Shown: positions 16,573-25,551, counted from the stretch's first letter. The stretch: DNA of 64,000 nt from DATMNI01 sp035570275 (GCA_035570275.1 DATMNI010000285.1:1-64000); one strand, 5' to 3'. Program-made: numbers and translations. Notes: generated from the letters alone by a model not told the origin.

Positions 16573-18045
16573 TTACCTCCGCCAAACCAGCCAAGGCAAA
16601 CACACCAGCACCCCCAGCCACGCCAGGATCGCCCACCGGGCCAGCCCGGGAAACCGGAACCGCAACTGAAACGGCAGATAGTTCAGGGTGCGCCACTCGA
16701 TGGGGATGCCGGCGATTCGCGCAGGCTCCTGCCGGCCGGTCGCCAACTGCTCCAGGTTAACCGCGCGATTCCAGATCACGGCCGCCCCGTAGCCCATGCT
16801 CTTCTGAAGGTACTCCATCTGGGGCGAGATGGCGGTCGAAGCGGCTTGCAGCACCACCGACGCGATCACTACGGCCCAAAACGCCCTCGGCATTCCTGAG
16901 CCGTACGTCATCAGCAGGGGCACCGCCAGCAGGCAGAGCAGGTGGACGGGCAGCGTCATGAAGCGATGCCCCCAAGCCACATCGCCGCCAAAGCTCATCC
17001 AGCGGGCGTAGAACCCGCAATACACGAAGAACAGCAGGGTCAGTACGAGAAGCAGGATTCGCAGGTCGCGGCCGATTTGACGCCATCGCCAAATCGCCAC
17101 CGCCAGCAGTAGCAGCAGTAACGGGTCGAAAAGAAAAACGGACTTATCCAGCGAAAAGAGCGTGCCCAGGAATCCCTTCCAAAATGGGTATGAGAAGGGG
17201 TAGGATGCGGGTGCATCGGGCGGCCGGAACTGTCTGGCGAAGACGCTCATGTAAGTGCCGAACCAGTCGCCGAATCGGTACCAGTGATAGCAGCGATCGA
17301 TGAGCGCGGCCAGTGCGATGGGTGGCAGGAAGCCGGGCAGGAAGCCGGCCAGGAAACGCTTGGGATTGGCGCTCCAGCCCAGCGCCGCCAGCGCGATGGC
17401 CGCGGCTTCGAGCGTTGAGGTCAGCCGCACCAGCAAAGCGAAACCGCAGGCGGCGCCGGCTGCCATAGACCATACCGCGCCGCCAACCCGGAGCCATCGG
17501 CGAACGGCGACCAGCGCCATCAACGCCAGCAGCAGCAGAAGAAGATTCTCCTGGGCGCACTGCACATACTGCAGGCAGGTGGTGCCGAACAGCAGCGCCA
17601 GGCTGCCCGCTTTGCCGATGAACCGTGTGAAGCCGAGCGCCAGCAGCAACCGGTACGCCAGTGACAGCACGCCGCTGGTGAGCACAAACTGCATCAGGAA
17701 CGCAGTGCAGACTTCGGCGCCCTGGCGCTGCTTCTCGGAGTCCATGCCCATGCGGCGCAGCGCGGGCGCCACGGTGGCGCTGGAAATCGCGTCGAAAGGG
17801 AGCAGCACCAGGCTCTGGCCGATCCCATACCACGGGTAGCGGCGGCCATCTTTGCCGATCAGGCCGATGTGGACCGCGGGCGCTTCCCCCAAGCGAATCC
17901 ATCGCGCCGCCTGCAGGCGGTACACCGTATCGATGGTGCCGAAGTTGCCGGGGTTGACCAGAGCGCAGACGGCCAGAGAGATCAACGCGCATCGCAGCGT
18001 TGGCAGATCGGACACCGTGTCACTCACCCCGCCGGTGTCACTCAC
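16573..18045 (-). CDS. Polytopic membrane protein of unknown function
   Basis: About 490 aa with roughly ten hydrophobic segments. After a short N-terminus it has TVYRLQAARWIRLGEAP and RRYPWYGIGQSLVLLPFD, an extracytoplasmic loop before further helices. The overall pattern (first helix, short polar loop, many helices) resembles GT39/PMT-like glycosyltransferases, but I see no diagnostic acidic motif, so this is only a suggestion. I place the start at GTG 18045, overlapping the upstream dehydrogenase stop (GTGA); an ATG at 18153 would extend it into that gene. The GTGAGTGAC start is duplicated. Confidence 0.7.
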   Translation of the reverse strand: MSDTGGVSDTVSDLPTLRCALISLAVCALVNPGNFGTIDTVYRLQAARWIRLGEAPAVHIGLIGKDGRRYPWYGIGQSLVLLPFDAISSATVAPALRRMGMDSEKQRQGAEVCTAFLMQFVLTSGVLSLAYRLLLALGFTRFIGKAGSLALLFGTTCLQYVQCAQENLLLLLLALMALVAVRRWLRVGGAVWSMAAGAACGFALLVRLTSTLEAAAIALAALGWSANPKRFLAGFLPGFLPPIALAALIDRCYHWYRFGDWFGTYMSVFARQFRPPDAPASYPFSYPFWKGFLGTLFSLDKSVFLFDPLLLLLLAVAIWRWRQIGRDLRILLLVLTLLFFVYCGFYARWMSFGGDVAWGHRFMTLPVHLLCLLAVPLLMTYGSGMPRAFWAVVIASVVLQAASTAISPQMEYLQKSMGYGAAVIWNRAVNLEQLATGRQEPARIAGIPIEWRTLNYLPFQLRFRFPGLARWAILAWLGVLVCLPWLVWRR

Positions 18046-18049
18046 ACCG
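18015..18049. repeat. 17-bp duplication of a stop/start junction (minus strand)
   Basis: CCGTGTCACTCACCCCG (18015-18031) and CCGGTGTCACTCACACCG (18032-18049). Read on the minus strand each copy contains GTGAGTGAC. The upstream copy overlaps the stop of the Ldh-type gene, so two equivalent in-frame GTG starts exist for the membrane protein. Confidence 0.72.
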
Positions 18050-19076
18050 CCAGCGCCGCTACGCCAACGCGTGCGGCGGCCTTCGAAAGCGCGTCCCAAT
18101 TGCCGTCCGCGATGGGGATGCCGTCCTGGCGCCGCTTGGCCTCCATGCGCCATTCGGGTTCGCCGGCCACCATCACTTCGTCGTAGCCGGGCGCGGTGGG
18201 CGTGGACTTCATGAGCGCCACCAGTTTTTCCACGCGCGCCGTGAATTCCGCGACGGGCATGAACCGGGCCACGTCAATCGCCATGTACATCTGGCTCACG
18301 CGCACGGTCTTACCGCGAAAGCGAATGCCGCCCACTTCGTTGGCCATGGCGCCGCCCGACAGTACCGAGCACAGAATCTCAACCATCATGGCCAGGCCGC
18401 TGCCTTTGTAACCGCCAAGCGGCATCAGCATGCCCTTGTAGGCTGCGGCGGTGTCGGTGGTGGGCACGCCTTCGGAGTTGAATGCCCAGCCCGCGGGGAT
18501 CTCGGGTTGATGGTTGAGGAATGCCTTGAAGACTTTGCCGGCGGCCACCGTGGTAGTGGCCATATCCAGAAGCCACGGCCCGGGAACGGACATGCAGATG
18601 GGGTTGGTTCCCATCCTGCCCTGCCTGCCCTGCCACGGCGGCACCAGGGGCGAGGCGTTGCACATCACGATCCCGATCTGCCCCGCCGCCCGCATCTTCT
18701 GCGCCCACCAGGCGGCGGCGCCGAAGTGGTTGGACTCGCGCGCCACCACCATCGCCATCCCCTGTCGGCCGGCGATGCGCACGGCGTGGCCGCAACAGAT
18801 CTCCGCGATCCACTGGCCGATCCCGTTCTGGCCGTCGAACGTGAGGCAGGAGCCGGCCTCGGCGATCACCTCGCCATCGGTGTGGGCGTCCATCTCCCCG
18901 GCCAGCAACTGGTCGATGTAAAAGGGCAGCAGTTGGATGCCATGGGAATCCACGCCGCGCAGGTTTGAGGCCACCAGGCACGCGGCCGTGACCTCGGCTT
19001 TGTGAATCGGCACGCCGCCGCCCTGCAGAATCTGTTCGCAGAAGCGTGTAAGTTCAATGACCGGTACAGTGGGCAT
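18042..19076 (-). CDS. Malate/L-lactate dehydrogenase family oxidoreductase
   Basis: A 344-aa member of the NAD(P)-dependent Ldh_2 family (malate, L-sulfolactate, ureidoglycolate dehydrogenases), which has no classical Rossmann fold. It shows VASNLRGVDSHGIQLLPFYI (DSHG at 43-46), ESNHFGAAAWWA (NHFG at 116-119), MGTNPICMSVPG and PLGGYKGSGLAMMVEIL, all conserved. Substrate cannot be read from sequence. It precedes the membrane protein with overlapping stop and start, so they are probably co-transcribed. Confidence 0.88.
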   Translation of the reverse strand: MPTVPVIELTRFCEQILQGGGVPIHKAEVTAACLVASNLRGVDSHGIQLLPFYIDQLLAGEMDAHTDGEVIAEAGSCLTFDGQNGIGQWIAEICCGHAVRIAGRQGMAMVVARESNHFGAAAWWAQKMRAAGQIGIVMCNASPLVPPWQGRQGRMGTNPICMSVPGPWLLDMATTTVAAGKVFKAFLNHQPEIPAGWAFNSEGVPTTDTAAAYKGMLMPLGGYKGSGLAMMVEILCSVLSGGAMANEVGGIRFRGKTVRVSQMYMAIDVARFMPVAEFTARVEKLVALMKSTPTAPGYDEVMVAGEPEWRMEAKRRQDGIPIADGNWDALSKAAARVGVAALAV

Positions 19077-19196
19077 GAACTTTCAGAGTATCGCACCAAC
19101 TCCGCGTAGAGGCCGCCATGGTAGGAGTAGTTGATTTCCCCGGTCTTTGATCTGGATGACAACAGGGCCGAAAGGAACGGCGGGCCGCGGCGGGCC

Positions 19197-21878
19197 TCAA
19201 TCGCAGCGCAGGGTGGCCAGCGGCTCGATTCGTGCGGCGCGGCGGGACGGGAACCAGGCGGCGCACGCCGAGGCTGCGATCACCACCGCGGCCACCATTC
19301 CGTAGGCCGCCGCGTCAAAGGTGTCAAACGTGAAGACGTCGACCTGCGCGGCGAGAATTGGGAACACGGCCAGCGCTGCCATCGCGCCAATTACTGTGCC
19401 GGCAGCGGAGAGTTTCAGCGATTGCTTCAGCACCAGTCCGGCAACGCGGCTGGTGCTTGCGCCCAGTGCTACCCGGATGCCGATCTCTTTGGTGCGCTGC
19501 GTAACCAGGTACGACAGCACGCCGTAAGTGCCGGAGAGCGTCAGCAGCAGTGCGAGCAAGCCAATCGCCGCCGAGACCCAGTACGACGCACGGAATGGGT
19601 AGAGTTGGCCGTCCCGGATCTCGTCCATGGTGTGGATCTGGACGATTCCGCCGGGAAGGGACGCGGAAAAAGTGGAGTCAAGCTTTCGCCGTACGATTTC
19701 CGGGTCACCGAAGACGTGCACGAACAGGACGTTGCCTGGCGCTTGAGCGGTGGTCGGAAAGTAGACGCAGGTTTTATCCACTCCGTCCCCTACCCAGCCG
19801 TTCACGGCGTCGCGTGCAATTCCGATGATCCGCACTGACGAGTAAGACGGCACTCCTGCTTGCGGGTCGGCCAAACTCGGGCGCTGGCGCAGGTTGCGCT
19901 CGATGCGGAAGGACTTTCCCAAGGCATCCTCCGCCGGCCAGAGCCGCTGCGCTGTCGCCTGGCTGATCACGGCCACCGCAGATCCCGCTCTGGCTTCGGC
20001 GCCGGTAAAGTTGCGGCCTCGCAGGATGGGCACTTGGAAGACCTGGAAATACTCCGGCGAGACAAACAGGTAACCGGCCGGAACCGGCGCCGAACTGTGC
20101 TCCGGCACCACCGGCACTCTGGCGAGCACACCCTCCAAAGGCACTTTGCTGGCGGCTGCGATGGACTGCGCGCCCGGTTCGGAGACCAGTTGTCGATTCA
20201 CTTGGGATCGAAAGCTATCTTTGATTTCCATCTCCACCAGGCCCCGCGTCTGCAGACCCACATCGAGTCTCTGTAACCGGTTGCTGGCGCGGAGCAGCAC
20301 TGCGGCGCAGACCAGTAGCAGGACGGAGACCGTGACCTGTCCGATAACCAGCGCATCGCGCATCCGCGCCGGGCGAACGTCGGTGGTGAATTCGCCCCTG
20401 GCGGCCTGCATTACGTTGGAACGGGTCGCCTGGATGGCGGGGGCGAGGCCAAAGAGCAGCGCCGACAAAACGGCTGCCGCTAACATAAAGGCAAAGACCC
20501 GCGCGTCCGGCCGCAGGGGTAAGAGACTAATGAAGTCAAGATAGCCGCGAGGTAGCGTGTACAACATCAGCCGCACGCCCCATTCGGTGGTTGCCTGCGC
20601 GATGCCAAAGCCGGCGATAGCGGCAGGCAACGCCAGCAGCACGCTCTCCGTCAGCAATTGCCGGATTAGCCGCGAGCGAGCCGCCCCCATTGCCAGCCGG
20701 ACGCCGATCTCGCGCTGCCGGGCCATGGCACGGGCCAGCATCATATTGGCAACATTGGCACAGGCGATCAGCAGCACCAATCCGAAGCCCATAATGATGG
20801 GTGACAAAGCCGCGATGACCATCGGATCCAGAGGAATGGTGGTTGCTCTCGAACGCAGGATCGCGCTCCCGGCTTTTTCCTGGGCCTTTTCCGGGACATT
20901 TTCCGGATTGGGGCGCCTGGCGATCCGTACCTGCGCCCATGTTGTCAGAGCGGCCTCGGCCTGGCGAGGAGTAAAACCGTGCCGCAGCCTGCCAATAATG
21001 CCAATGCGTTCGGGTTGCCTGGCGCCGAAGAGGCTCGGTCCTTCTTCTAACTGCGGAGCCAGGCTCAGGGGCGCCCAGAAATCCAAGGGCACCTCACTCA
21101 GTCCGCTAAAGCCGGCTCGCGCGACGCCCACTACTTCCAGTGGATAGCCGTGAACCACAATCGTTTTCCCGACAATGTCCGGATCGCCGCCGAACTTGTT
21201 TGTCCACGCCGTGGAACTGAGCACCACCGGCGCCGTTCCGGAAGCCACATCATCCTCGGCCCGCAGCGTCCGCCCCAACCCGGCGTTCACCCCGACCATC
21301 TGGAAATAGTTGCCCGTCACCATCTGGCCGAACATCATACGCCCTTGCACGCGGGTGAAGGAGAGGCGATCGAAACCGATCACCTCGGAGAAAGCGGGGT
21401 TCTGTTTCCGGAAATCCTGCAATTCCTGCCAGGTGAACCCGTGTCCGTTTCCGCTGGTATCGCGCCACGTGAGCTGATACAGGCTATGTGGGTCGCGGAC
21501 ACTCAGGGGCTGAAGGACATATGCGTTGAAAATGGTGAAGACGGTCGTGTTCAGGCCCAGGCCAAGTGCGATAGTTGCGACCACTGTCAAGGCGAAGCCC
21601 GGCGTGCGACGAAATCCTCTTAGGGCATAGCGGACGTCCTGCCATAACGTCTCGACGAAATGCAGCCCACGCGTGTCGCGGCATTCTTCCTTCACCTGTT
21701 GGAAGCCGCCAAACTGGACGCCGGCCTTACGAGTTGCCTCGGGCGCGCTCATACCGGAGGCGAGATTCCTCCGGGTCTGCATGGCGAGGTGGAATTTCAA
21801 TTCCTCTTCGAGTTCATCCTCTACGCGGCGGCGGAACCACAACGCGCGGATGCGCAGCTTGCCATCGCTCCACTTCAT
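19197..21878 (-). CDS. ADOP-type duplicated MacB/FtsX permease
   Basis: An 893-aa permease of the acidobacterial duplicated orphan permease type. It has an N-terminal cytosolic helix region (DELEEELKFHLAMQTRRNLA), a first membrane segment at about residues 96-118, a MacB periplasmic core, an FtsX block with EIGVRLAMGAARSRLIRQLL, then a second core and FtsX block with KEIGIRVALGASTSRVAGLV. No ATPase gene lies next to it, hence orphan. An upstream in-frame ATG would add 54 residues without family character, so I start at 21878 (MKWSDGKLRIR). Confidence 0.9.
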   Translation of the reverse strand: MKWSDGKLRIRALWFRRRVEDELEEELKFHLAMQTRRNLASGMSAPEATRKAGVQFGGFQQVKEECRDTRGLHFVETLWQDVRYALRGFRRTPGFALTVVATIALGLGLNTTVFTIFNAYVLQPLSVRDPHSLYQLTWRDTSGNGHGFTWQELQDFRKQNPAFSEVIGFDRLSFTRVQGRMMFGQMVTGNYFQMVGVNAGLGRTLRAEDDVASGTAPVVLSSTAWTNKFGGDPDIVGKTIVVHGYPLEVVGVARAGFSGLSEVPLDFWAPLSLAPQLEEGPSLFGARQPERIGIIGRLRHGFTPRQAEAALTTWAQVRIARRPNPENVPEKAQEKAGSAILRSRATTIPLDPMVIAALSPIIMGFGLVLLIACANVANMMLARAMARQREIGVRLAMGAARSRLIRQLLTESVLLALPAAIAGFGIAQATTEWGVRLMLYTLPRGYLDFISLLPLRPDARVFAFMLAAAVLSALLFGLAPAIQATRSNVMQAARGEFTTDVRPARMRDALVIGQVTVSVLLLVCAAVLLRASNRLQRLDVGLQTRGLVEMEIKDSFRSQVNRQLVSEPGAQSIAAASKVPLEGVLARVPVVPEHSSAPVPAGYLFVSPEYFQVFQVPILRGRNFTGAEARAGSAVAVISQATAQRLWPAEDALGKSFRIERNLRQRPSLADPQAGVPSYSSVRIIGIARDAVNGWVGDGVDKTCVYFPTTAQAPGNVLFVHVFGDPEIVRRKLDSTFSASLPGGIVQIHTMDEIRDGQLYPFRASYWVSAAIGLLALLLTLSGTYGVLSYLVTQRTKEIGIRVALGASTSRVAGLVLKQSLKLSAAGTVIGAMAALAVFPILAAQVDVFTFDTFDAAAYGMVAAVVIAASACAAWFPSRRAARIEPLATLRCD

Positions 21879-21946
21879 GTCAGGCCAATTCCAACGCCGG
21901 CTGATCGCGGCGGTAAGCCGGGCCGCTGCTTCGTGATGTCGAACGC

Positions 21947-21960
21947 CTACATTAGTGTAG
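21947..21960. promoter_or_regulatory. CTACA-N4-TGTAG palindrome upstream of the ADOP gene
   Basis: A perfect 5-bp inverted repeat, CTACATTAGTGTAG, about 70-80 bp upstream of the ADOP start codon. TACA/TGTA arms are the core of BlaI/MecI-type operators, so it may be a repressor site. No such regulator gene lies nearby. Confidence 0.4.
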
Positions 21961-21996
21961 ATCCGCTTGGTGTCGAAGGTCAACAGCAAAGTGATT

Positions 21997-22013
21997 GCGA
22001 CCCTCTGGGTCGC
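21997..22013. repeat. GCGACCC hairpin (second copy)
   Basis: GCGACCC-TCT-GGGTCGC, the same stem as at 12957-12973 but in an unrelated place, upstream of the ADOP gene. It suggests a small dispersed hairpin family. Confidence 0.5.
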
Positions 22014-22071
22014 GACGCAGGAAGTTTGTCCAAATCGCAATCAGCGCGAAGGGAATCACGTTAATCATCTC

Positions 22072-22364
22072 TTACTCTCCTCCGGCCTGCACCGGGCTCG
22101 GTTGTTCCGGCGTCCCGATACCTCGATGGTGGTGATTGCCCGGCCCGCGGCCTGACGCAGGGGAGTGATGCAGGAGCGTATCGCGCGGCCATCCATCAGG
22201 ACAGTGCATGCGCCGCACTGACCCAACCCCCAGCCGAATTTGGCACGTCAAGGTTCAGGGTGTTGCGTGGTGCGTAAAGCAGGGGTTGGTGCGTGTCCCA
22301 GGAGTCGATATCGACGGAGCGTCCGTTGACCGACGGTTTATGGACGGCATTAAAGGTCAGCGTT
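22072..22364 (-). pseudogene. [2Fe-2S] small subunit of a molybdenum hydroxylase (decayed)
   Basis: Read on the minus strand, three frames together give the CoxS/IorA-type ferredoxin subunit: VNGRSVDIDSWDTHQPLLYA in the first, then FGWGLGQCGACTVLMDGRAI and RSCITPLRQAAGRAITTIE in the second, then GIGTPEQPSPVQAGGE and a stop in the third. At least two frameshifts are needed. The first cluster cysteine of FGCGxGQCGAC is tryptophan (FGW). The start codon and the partner catalytic subunit are missing. It lies between the ADOP and PQQ genes. Confidence 0.85.
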
Positions 22365-22367
22365 CAA

Positions 22368-24059
22368 TCAATTCAGAACGAACATGTAGAGGGCGCCGGC
22401 GCCCGTGGCGAGCAAGTGCTGCTTGCCATCCAGCGTAAATGTCTCCGGAGGACTGGACAGGCCGCCGATTTGGGAATACCACAGCGCTTTGCCTGTGGCT
22501 GCGTCCCATGCCTCGACGTTCTGCCCGTTGCTGAGGAACAGCAGACCGCCGGCCGTCGAAAGAAGCCCGGAACTGCCGCCATTGATCTCGTGCCGCCAAA
22601 CGATCTTGCCCGTTTTGTAATCGATCGCGATAATGTGCGTGCCCCAGCTCAGGCCCGCTCCGCCGCCCGTACCGCCCAAGCCCATCGATCCCCGGGGATC
22701 GGGGTCCATGAGGTAGCTGATCCGGAGTGTGTTCTGTTCGTGAATGTAGAACAAGCCGGTATCCGGCGAGAAGGTCGGAGGAGGATAGTTCGTCACATCG
22801 GCATTCACCAGAGCGCCCGCGATGAGCGCATCCTTGTTCGGGTTCCGCTTGGGCTGGCCCTTAGCGTCCAAGCCCGACGCCCAATTGTTGACGAGGCCGA
22901 ATTTGGTGGTCAACAGGTGCTCACCGGTAACCCGGTCGAGGACGAAGAAGTAACCGTTACGCGTGCCCGTCATGACCAACTTGCGCGGGCGGCCGTTGAA
23001 CGGCATATCGGCCAGGATCGGCGTCTCGGTGGAATCCCAGTCGTGCGTGTCGTGCGGCGAAGTCTGGTAAAACCAGGCCATCTTTCCCGTGTCCACGTTC
23101 ACCGCGATCAGCGAGCAGGTGTACAGGTTGTCGCCTTCGCCTCTGCCGGTGGTATAGGCGGGCGTGGGGTTTCCGGTGCCGTAAATGTAGAGATGCGTTT
23201 CGGGATCGTACGAGCCCGGGATCCAGGTCATTCCAGCGCCGTGGCGCGCGGCGTCGAGGCTGGCCCAGGTTTCGGCTCCTGGATCGCCGGGGTTCTGCGG
23301 CGTGGAGTACAACGTCCATTGGAGCGCGCCCGTTTCGGGCTCGAAGGCTTTAATATACGCGGGCGAGTCCATGTCATTTCCGGTGCCGACGATCACGTGA
23401 TTGCCCAGGATCATCGGGGCGTTGGACGAGAAGTACTGCTGGTCGAAGCTGGAGATCTCCTTCTTCCAGATTTCCTTGCCGTTTCTTGCATCCAGGCACA
23501 CCACCCAATCGTCATGCAGTTCGAAGTAGATATAGTTGTGCCACATCCCCAAACCGCGGGTCTGCAGGCTGGTGCCGCCGCGTGTCTTCCAGTAGTAGTG
23601 CCAGAGGACAGTACCGTCCCGCGCATCGATGCCCCACACGTTGTCGGGCGACGAGGCGTAGATGATGCCATCCACGAACAGAATTCCGCCGCCCAGCCGC
23701 GCCGGGCCGCAATTGTTGGCTTCGCCCGTTCCCAGTCCGCCTACGATAATGGGCGCCGGCGCCGCGGGGACACCACGGCCGCCACCCCCGCCGCCGAAGC
23801 CGCCCGCCGCCGCGGGAGCACTACCTGTGGCGCCGCAGCCCGTGGTGATATTGGAAGCGACCCACTTCAGGCCCAGGTTCTTTACGGTGTTGTTATTGAT
23901 CGACTTCAGCGCGCTATAGCGCTTGCCGCTGAGATCGCCCGAATAGCTGGTCCACTGATCCTTGAGTGGCTTCAAGGTATCGGCCGGATCAAGCCCGGAT
24001 TGTCCAATCAGCAGCACCGGGGTAAACAGCACGGATGTGAGGATAAATGGTTTTTTCAT
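22368..24059 (-). CDS. PQQ-dependent dehydrogenase (quinoprotein), exported
   Basis: A 563-aa eight-bladed propeller enzyme that oxidises alcohols or sugars in the periplasm using pyrroloquinoline quinone. It has a signal peptide (MKKPFILTSVLFTPVLLIGQ), the opening DQWTSYSGDLSGKRYSALKS, repeated tryptophan-docking blades (VWGIDARDGTVLWHYYW, IIAIDYKTGKIVWRHE, VEAWDAATGKALWYSQIG) and HDTHDWDSTETPILADM. A Gly/Arg-rich insert (GGFGGGGGGRG) lies near residue 90. Substrate is not evident. It ends a minus-strand cluster with two heme proteins that could take its electrons. Confidence 0.9.
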   Translation of the reverse strand: MKKPFILTSVLFTPVLLIGQSGLDPADTLKPLKDQWTSYSGDLSGKRYSALKSINNNTVKNLGLKWVASNITTGCGATGSAPAAAGGFGGGGGGRGVPAAPAPIIVGGLGTGEANNCGPARLGGGILFVDGIIYASSPDNVWGIDARDGTVLWHYYWKTRGGTSLQTRGLGMWHNYIYFELHDDWVVCLDARNGKEIWKKEISSFDQQYFSSNAPMILGNHVIVGTGNDMDSPAYIKAFEPETGALQWTLYSTPQNPGDPGAETWASLDAARHGAGMTWIPGSYDPETHLYIYGTGNPTPAYTTGRGEGDNLYTCSLIAVNVDTGKMAWFYQTSPHDTHDWDSTETPILADMPFNGRPRKLVMTGTRNGYFFVLDRVTGEHLLTTKFGLVNNWASGLDAKGQPKRNPNKDALIAGALVNADVTNYPPPTFSPDTGLFYIHEQNTLRISYLMDPDPRGSMGLGGTGGGAGLSWGTHIIAIDYKTGKIVWRHEINGGSSGLLSTAGGLLFLSNGQNVEAWDAATGKALWYSQIGGLSSPPETFTLDGKQHLLATGAGALYMFVLN

Positions 24060-24069
24060 CGGTAGGTTC

Positions 24070-24987
24070 TCACTTCAGGGTGGCCAGGTATGCGGTTACG
24101 TCGTGCAGGTTCTTGTTCTCCGGATCGTCCAGCGCGAGAACCATCTTCTTGTGTGGCTCATTCGGATCCTTTACTTCCACCTTCGGCACGTCTCCATCGC
24201 GAGCGATAGACTTGCGAGTACCGTCGGCCAGTGTCAGGATGATGAGAAAGTCGCTCTTTCGAACCAGCTTGCCTTCAAGTTTCTTCCCATCCGGCATGGT
24301 CACGGTGACGGGGTTTCCCGCGCCGCCGCCGCCGCGTCCACCGAACGGGTTACCGGCGGCAGCACCCGCCACCCATGCGTTCTGCAGCGCTCGAGGATCG
24401 GCGTACTTGGTGCCGAGACCCTTCAGATCGCCGCTGACCGAATGGCAACTGGCGCAACCCTTGGCAAAGTACGCTTCACCCGCCTTGGCATCGCCGACGA
24501 GTATGTTCAGTTGTACTCCCACGGGATTTCGGCCGGGAGGGCTGCCCTGTCCCCCGGTGGTGGCCAGAACGCTGTGGATGTACTCGGCGACCGCTACCCA
24601 ATCCGGCTCGACGAGATTGATCTTCGGATTATGATCGGCCACGGCTTTGCCGATCAGTTCGCCGTGCTGATCGTTGAGAGAGACCCCGGAGCGGAGAAGG
24701 GGGATGCCGGTGGGAGTCCCGCGCAGGTCCGCCGCATGACACGAAGCACAGTTGGTTTCATATAGGGCCTTACCGCGGGCCAGCACGTCCTGGCTCGCCA
24801 GTGGACGGGTAAACTGCGTAAACCCGCCGCGCCTGCCGCCTGCCCGGCCTCCGCCGCCGCGGCCGCCTTGTCCACGGCCGCCCGGCGGAGGAGCGTCCTG
24901 AGTGCCTGGTGGTGTCTGAGCCACCAGGGCGAAAGCAGCCAGCAGACAGGCCGCCGCCAGGGTCATCATTCGATATCGGAGTGTCAT
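24070..24987 (-). CDS. Diheme cytochrome c, exported
   Basis: About 305 aa with a signal peptide and two heme motifs, CASCH at 80-84 and CASCH at 178-182. A PDGKKLEGKLVRKSDFLIIL segment of the type often fused to such cytochromes follows, then NLHDVTAYLATLK. A Gly/Arg-rich stretch (residues 37-55) sits between signal peptide and first heme, and another near 220. I choose ATG 24987, preceded by AAGGATTGAAA; the upstream ATG 25008 has no well-placed site. It lies 10 bp before the PQQ dehydrogenase and is its likely electron acceptor. Confidence 0.88.
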   Translation of the reverse strand: MTLRYRMMTLAAACLLAAFALVAQTPPGTQDAPPPGGRGQGGRGGGGRAGGRRGGFTQFTRPLASQDVLARGKALYETNCASCHAADLRGTPTGIPLLRSGVSLNDQHGELIGKAVADHNPKINLVEPDWVAVAEYIHSVLATTGGQGSPPGRNPVGVQLNILVGDAKAGEAYFAKGCASCHSVSGDLKGLGTKYADPRALQNAWVAGAAAGNPFGGRGGGGAGNPVTVTMPDGKKLEGKLVRKSDFLIILTLADGTRKSIARDGDVPKVEVKDPNEPHKKMVLALDDPENKNLHDVTAYLATLK

Positions 24988-24994
24988 TTTCAAT

Positions 24995-25022
24995 CCTTGC
25001 GAGTACATGCTTGCGAGTGCAC
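24995..25022. repeat. 14-bp imperfect duplication before the diheme cytochrome
   Basis: CCTTGCGAGTACAT (24995-25008) and GCTTGCGAGTGCAC (25009-25022) are adjacent copies immediately upstream of the chosen start. The duplicated stretch contains the ribosome binding site core. Confidence 0.55.
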
Positions 25023-25044
25023 CCTTCCAATTCGGCAGTCACGG

Positions 25045-25551
25045 TCAAAACACGATACGATCTTTTTGCGCCTCGATCTTCTTGTAGTCGAGATCCGGCA
25101 CTTTCTTCAGGTCTTCCACGGTCTTGAAAGCGCCCTTGTCGGTTCGGTACTTGACGATCGCGGCAGCCTCCTTTTCCGAGAGGTCCAGCCCGGTTCTCAA
25201 ATCCGCGGCCGGGGCCTGATTCACGTTGATGCTGGCGGCCTTCGGGGCAAAATTCTTGGAGATGTATTCGAGCACGGCCGTGAACTGTTCTTCCGTGCCC
25301 TCGGCCCCGGCGGCCATCATTTTCTGGATGGTCGCGATCCACTCGTCCCGGCTTTGACGATGCGCCTGGATGATGGTTGCGTCATGGCAGTTTCCACAAA
25401 GCTGCAGCGTGGTTTCCTTGCCGGGGCTGTCGGGCCATTGAGCGGAAGCGATTGAGCCGCTCCAGACCAACGCGCCCCAGACCAATGCGCAATGGACCAG
25501 CGTAGGCACGCGCAGATGCTTAACGCGCAGATGCTTAAGATGGCGGATCAT
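25045..25551 (-). CDS. Exported heme (CxxCH) protein with ComEA-like HhH domain
   Basis: A 168-aa protein. Order: signal peptide containing a duplicated KHLRV segment; heme-type motif CGNCH at residues 52-56 followed by a helical SRDEWIATIQKMMAAGA region like that of small c-type cytochromes in quinoprotein operons; then a helix-hairpin-helix domain (INVNQAPAADLRTGLDLSEK and VEDLKKVPDLDYKKIE, about 108-168). I start at ATG 25551, just after the upstream TIM-barrel stop. Role unknown; context suggests electron transfer with the PQQ enzyme. Confidence 0.82.
   Translation of the reverse strand: MIRHLKHLRVKHLRVPTLVHCALVWGALVWSGSIASAQWPDSPGKETTLQLCGNCHDATIIQAHRQSRDEWIATIQKMMAAGAEGTEEQFTAVLEYISKNFAPKAASINVNQAPAADLRTGLDLSEKEAAAIVKYRTDKGAFKTVEDLKKVPDLDYKKIEAQKDRIVF
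25508..25537. repeat. 15-bp perfect duplication in a signal peptide
   Basis: ACGCGCAGATGCTTA occurs twice head to tail and codes the repeated KHLRV of the heme/HhH protein signal peptide. A second near-duplication (CCAGACCAACGCGC / CCAGACCAATGCGC) lies about 20 bp further along the same signal region. Confidence 0.7.

Noticed and set aside
21951..22067. Short minus-strand ORF beginning MINVIPFALIAIWTNFL
   Set aside because: It has a GGAGG site, but only 38 codons, includes the GCGACCC hairpin and has no recognisable relatives, so it is more likely debris after the ferredoxin pseudogene.
22293..24065. A 590-residue open frame on the plus strand opposite the PQQ dehydrogenase
   Set aside because: The minus-strand frame is a clear quinoprotein with signal peptide and blade motifs; the plus frame is a GC-driven shadow.
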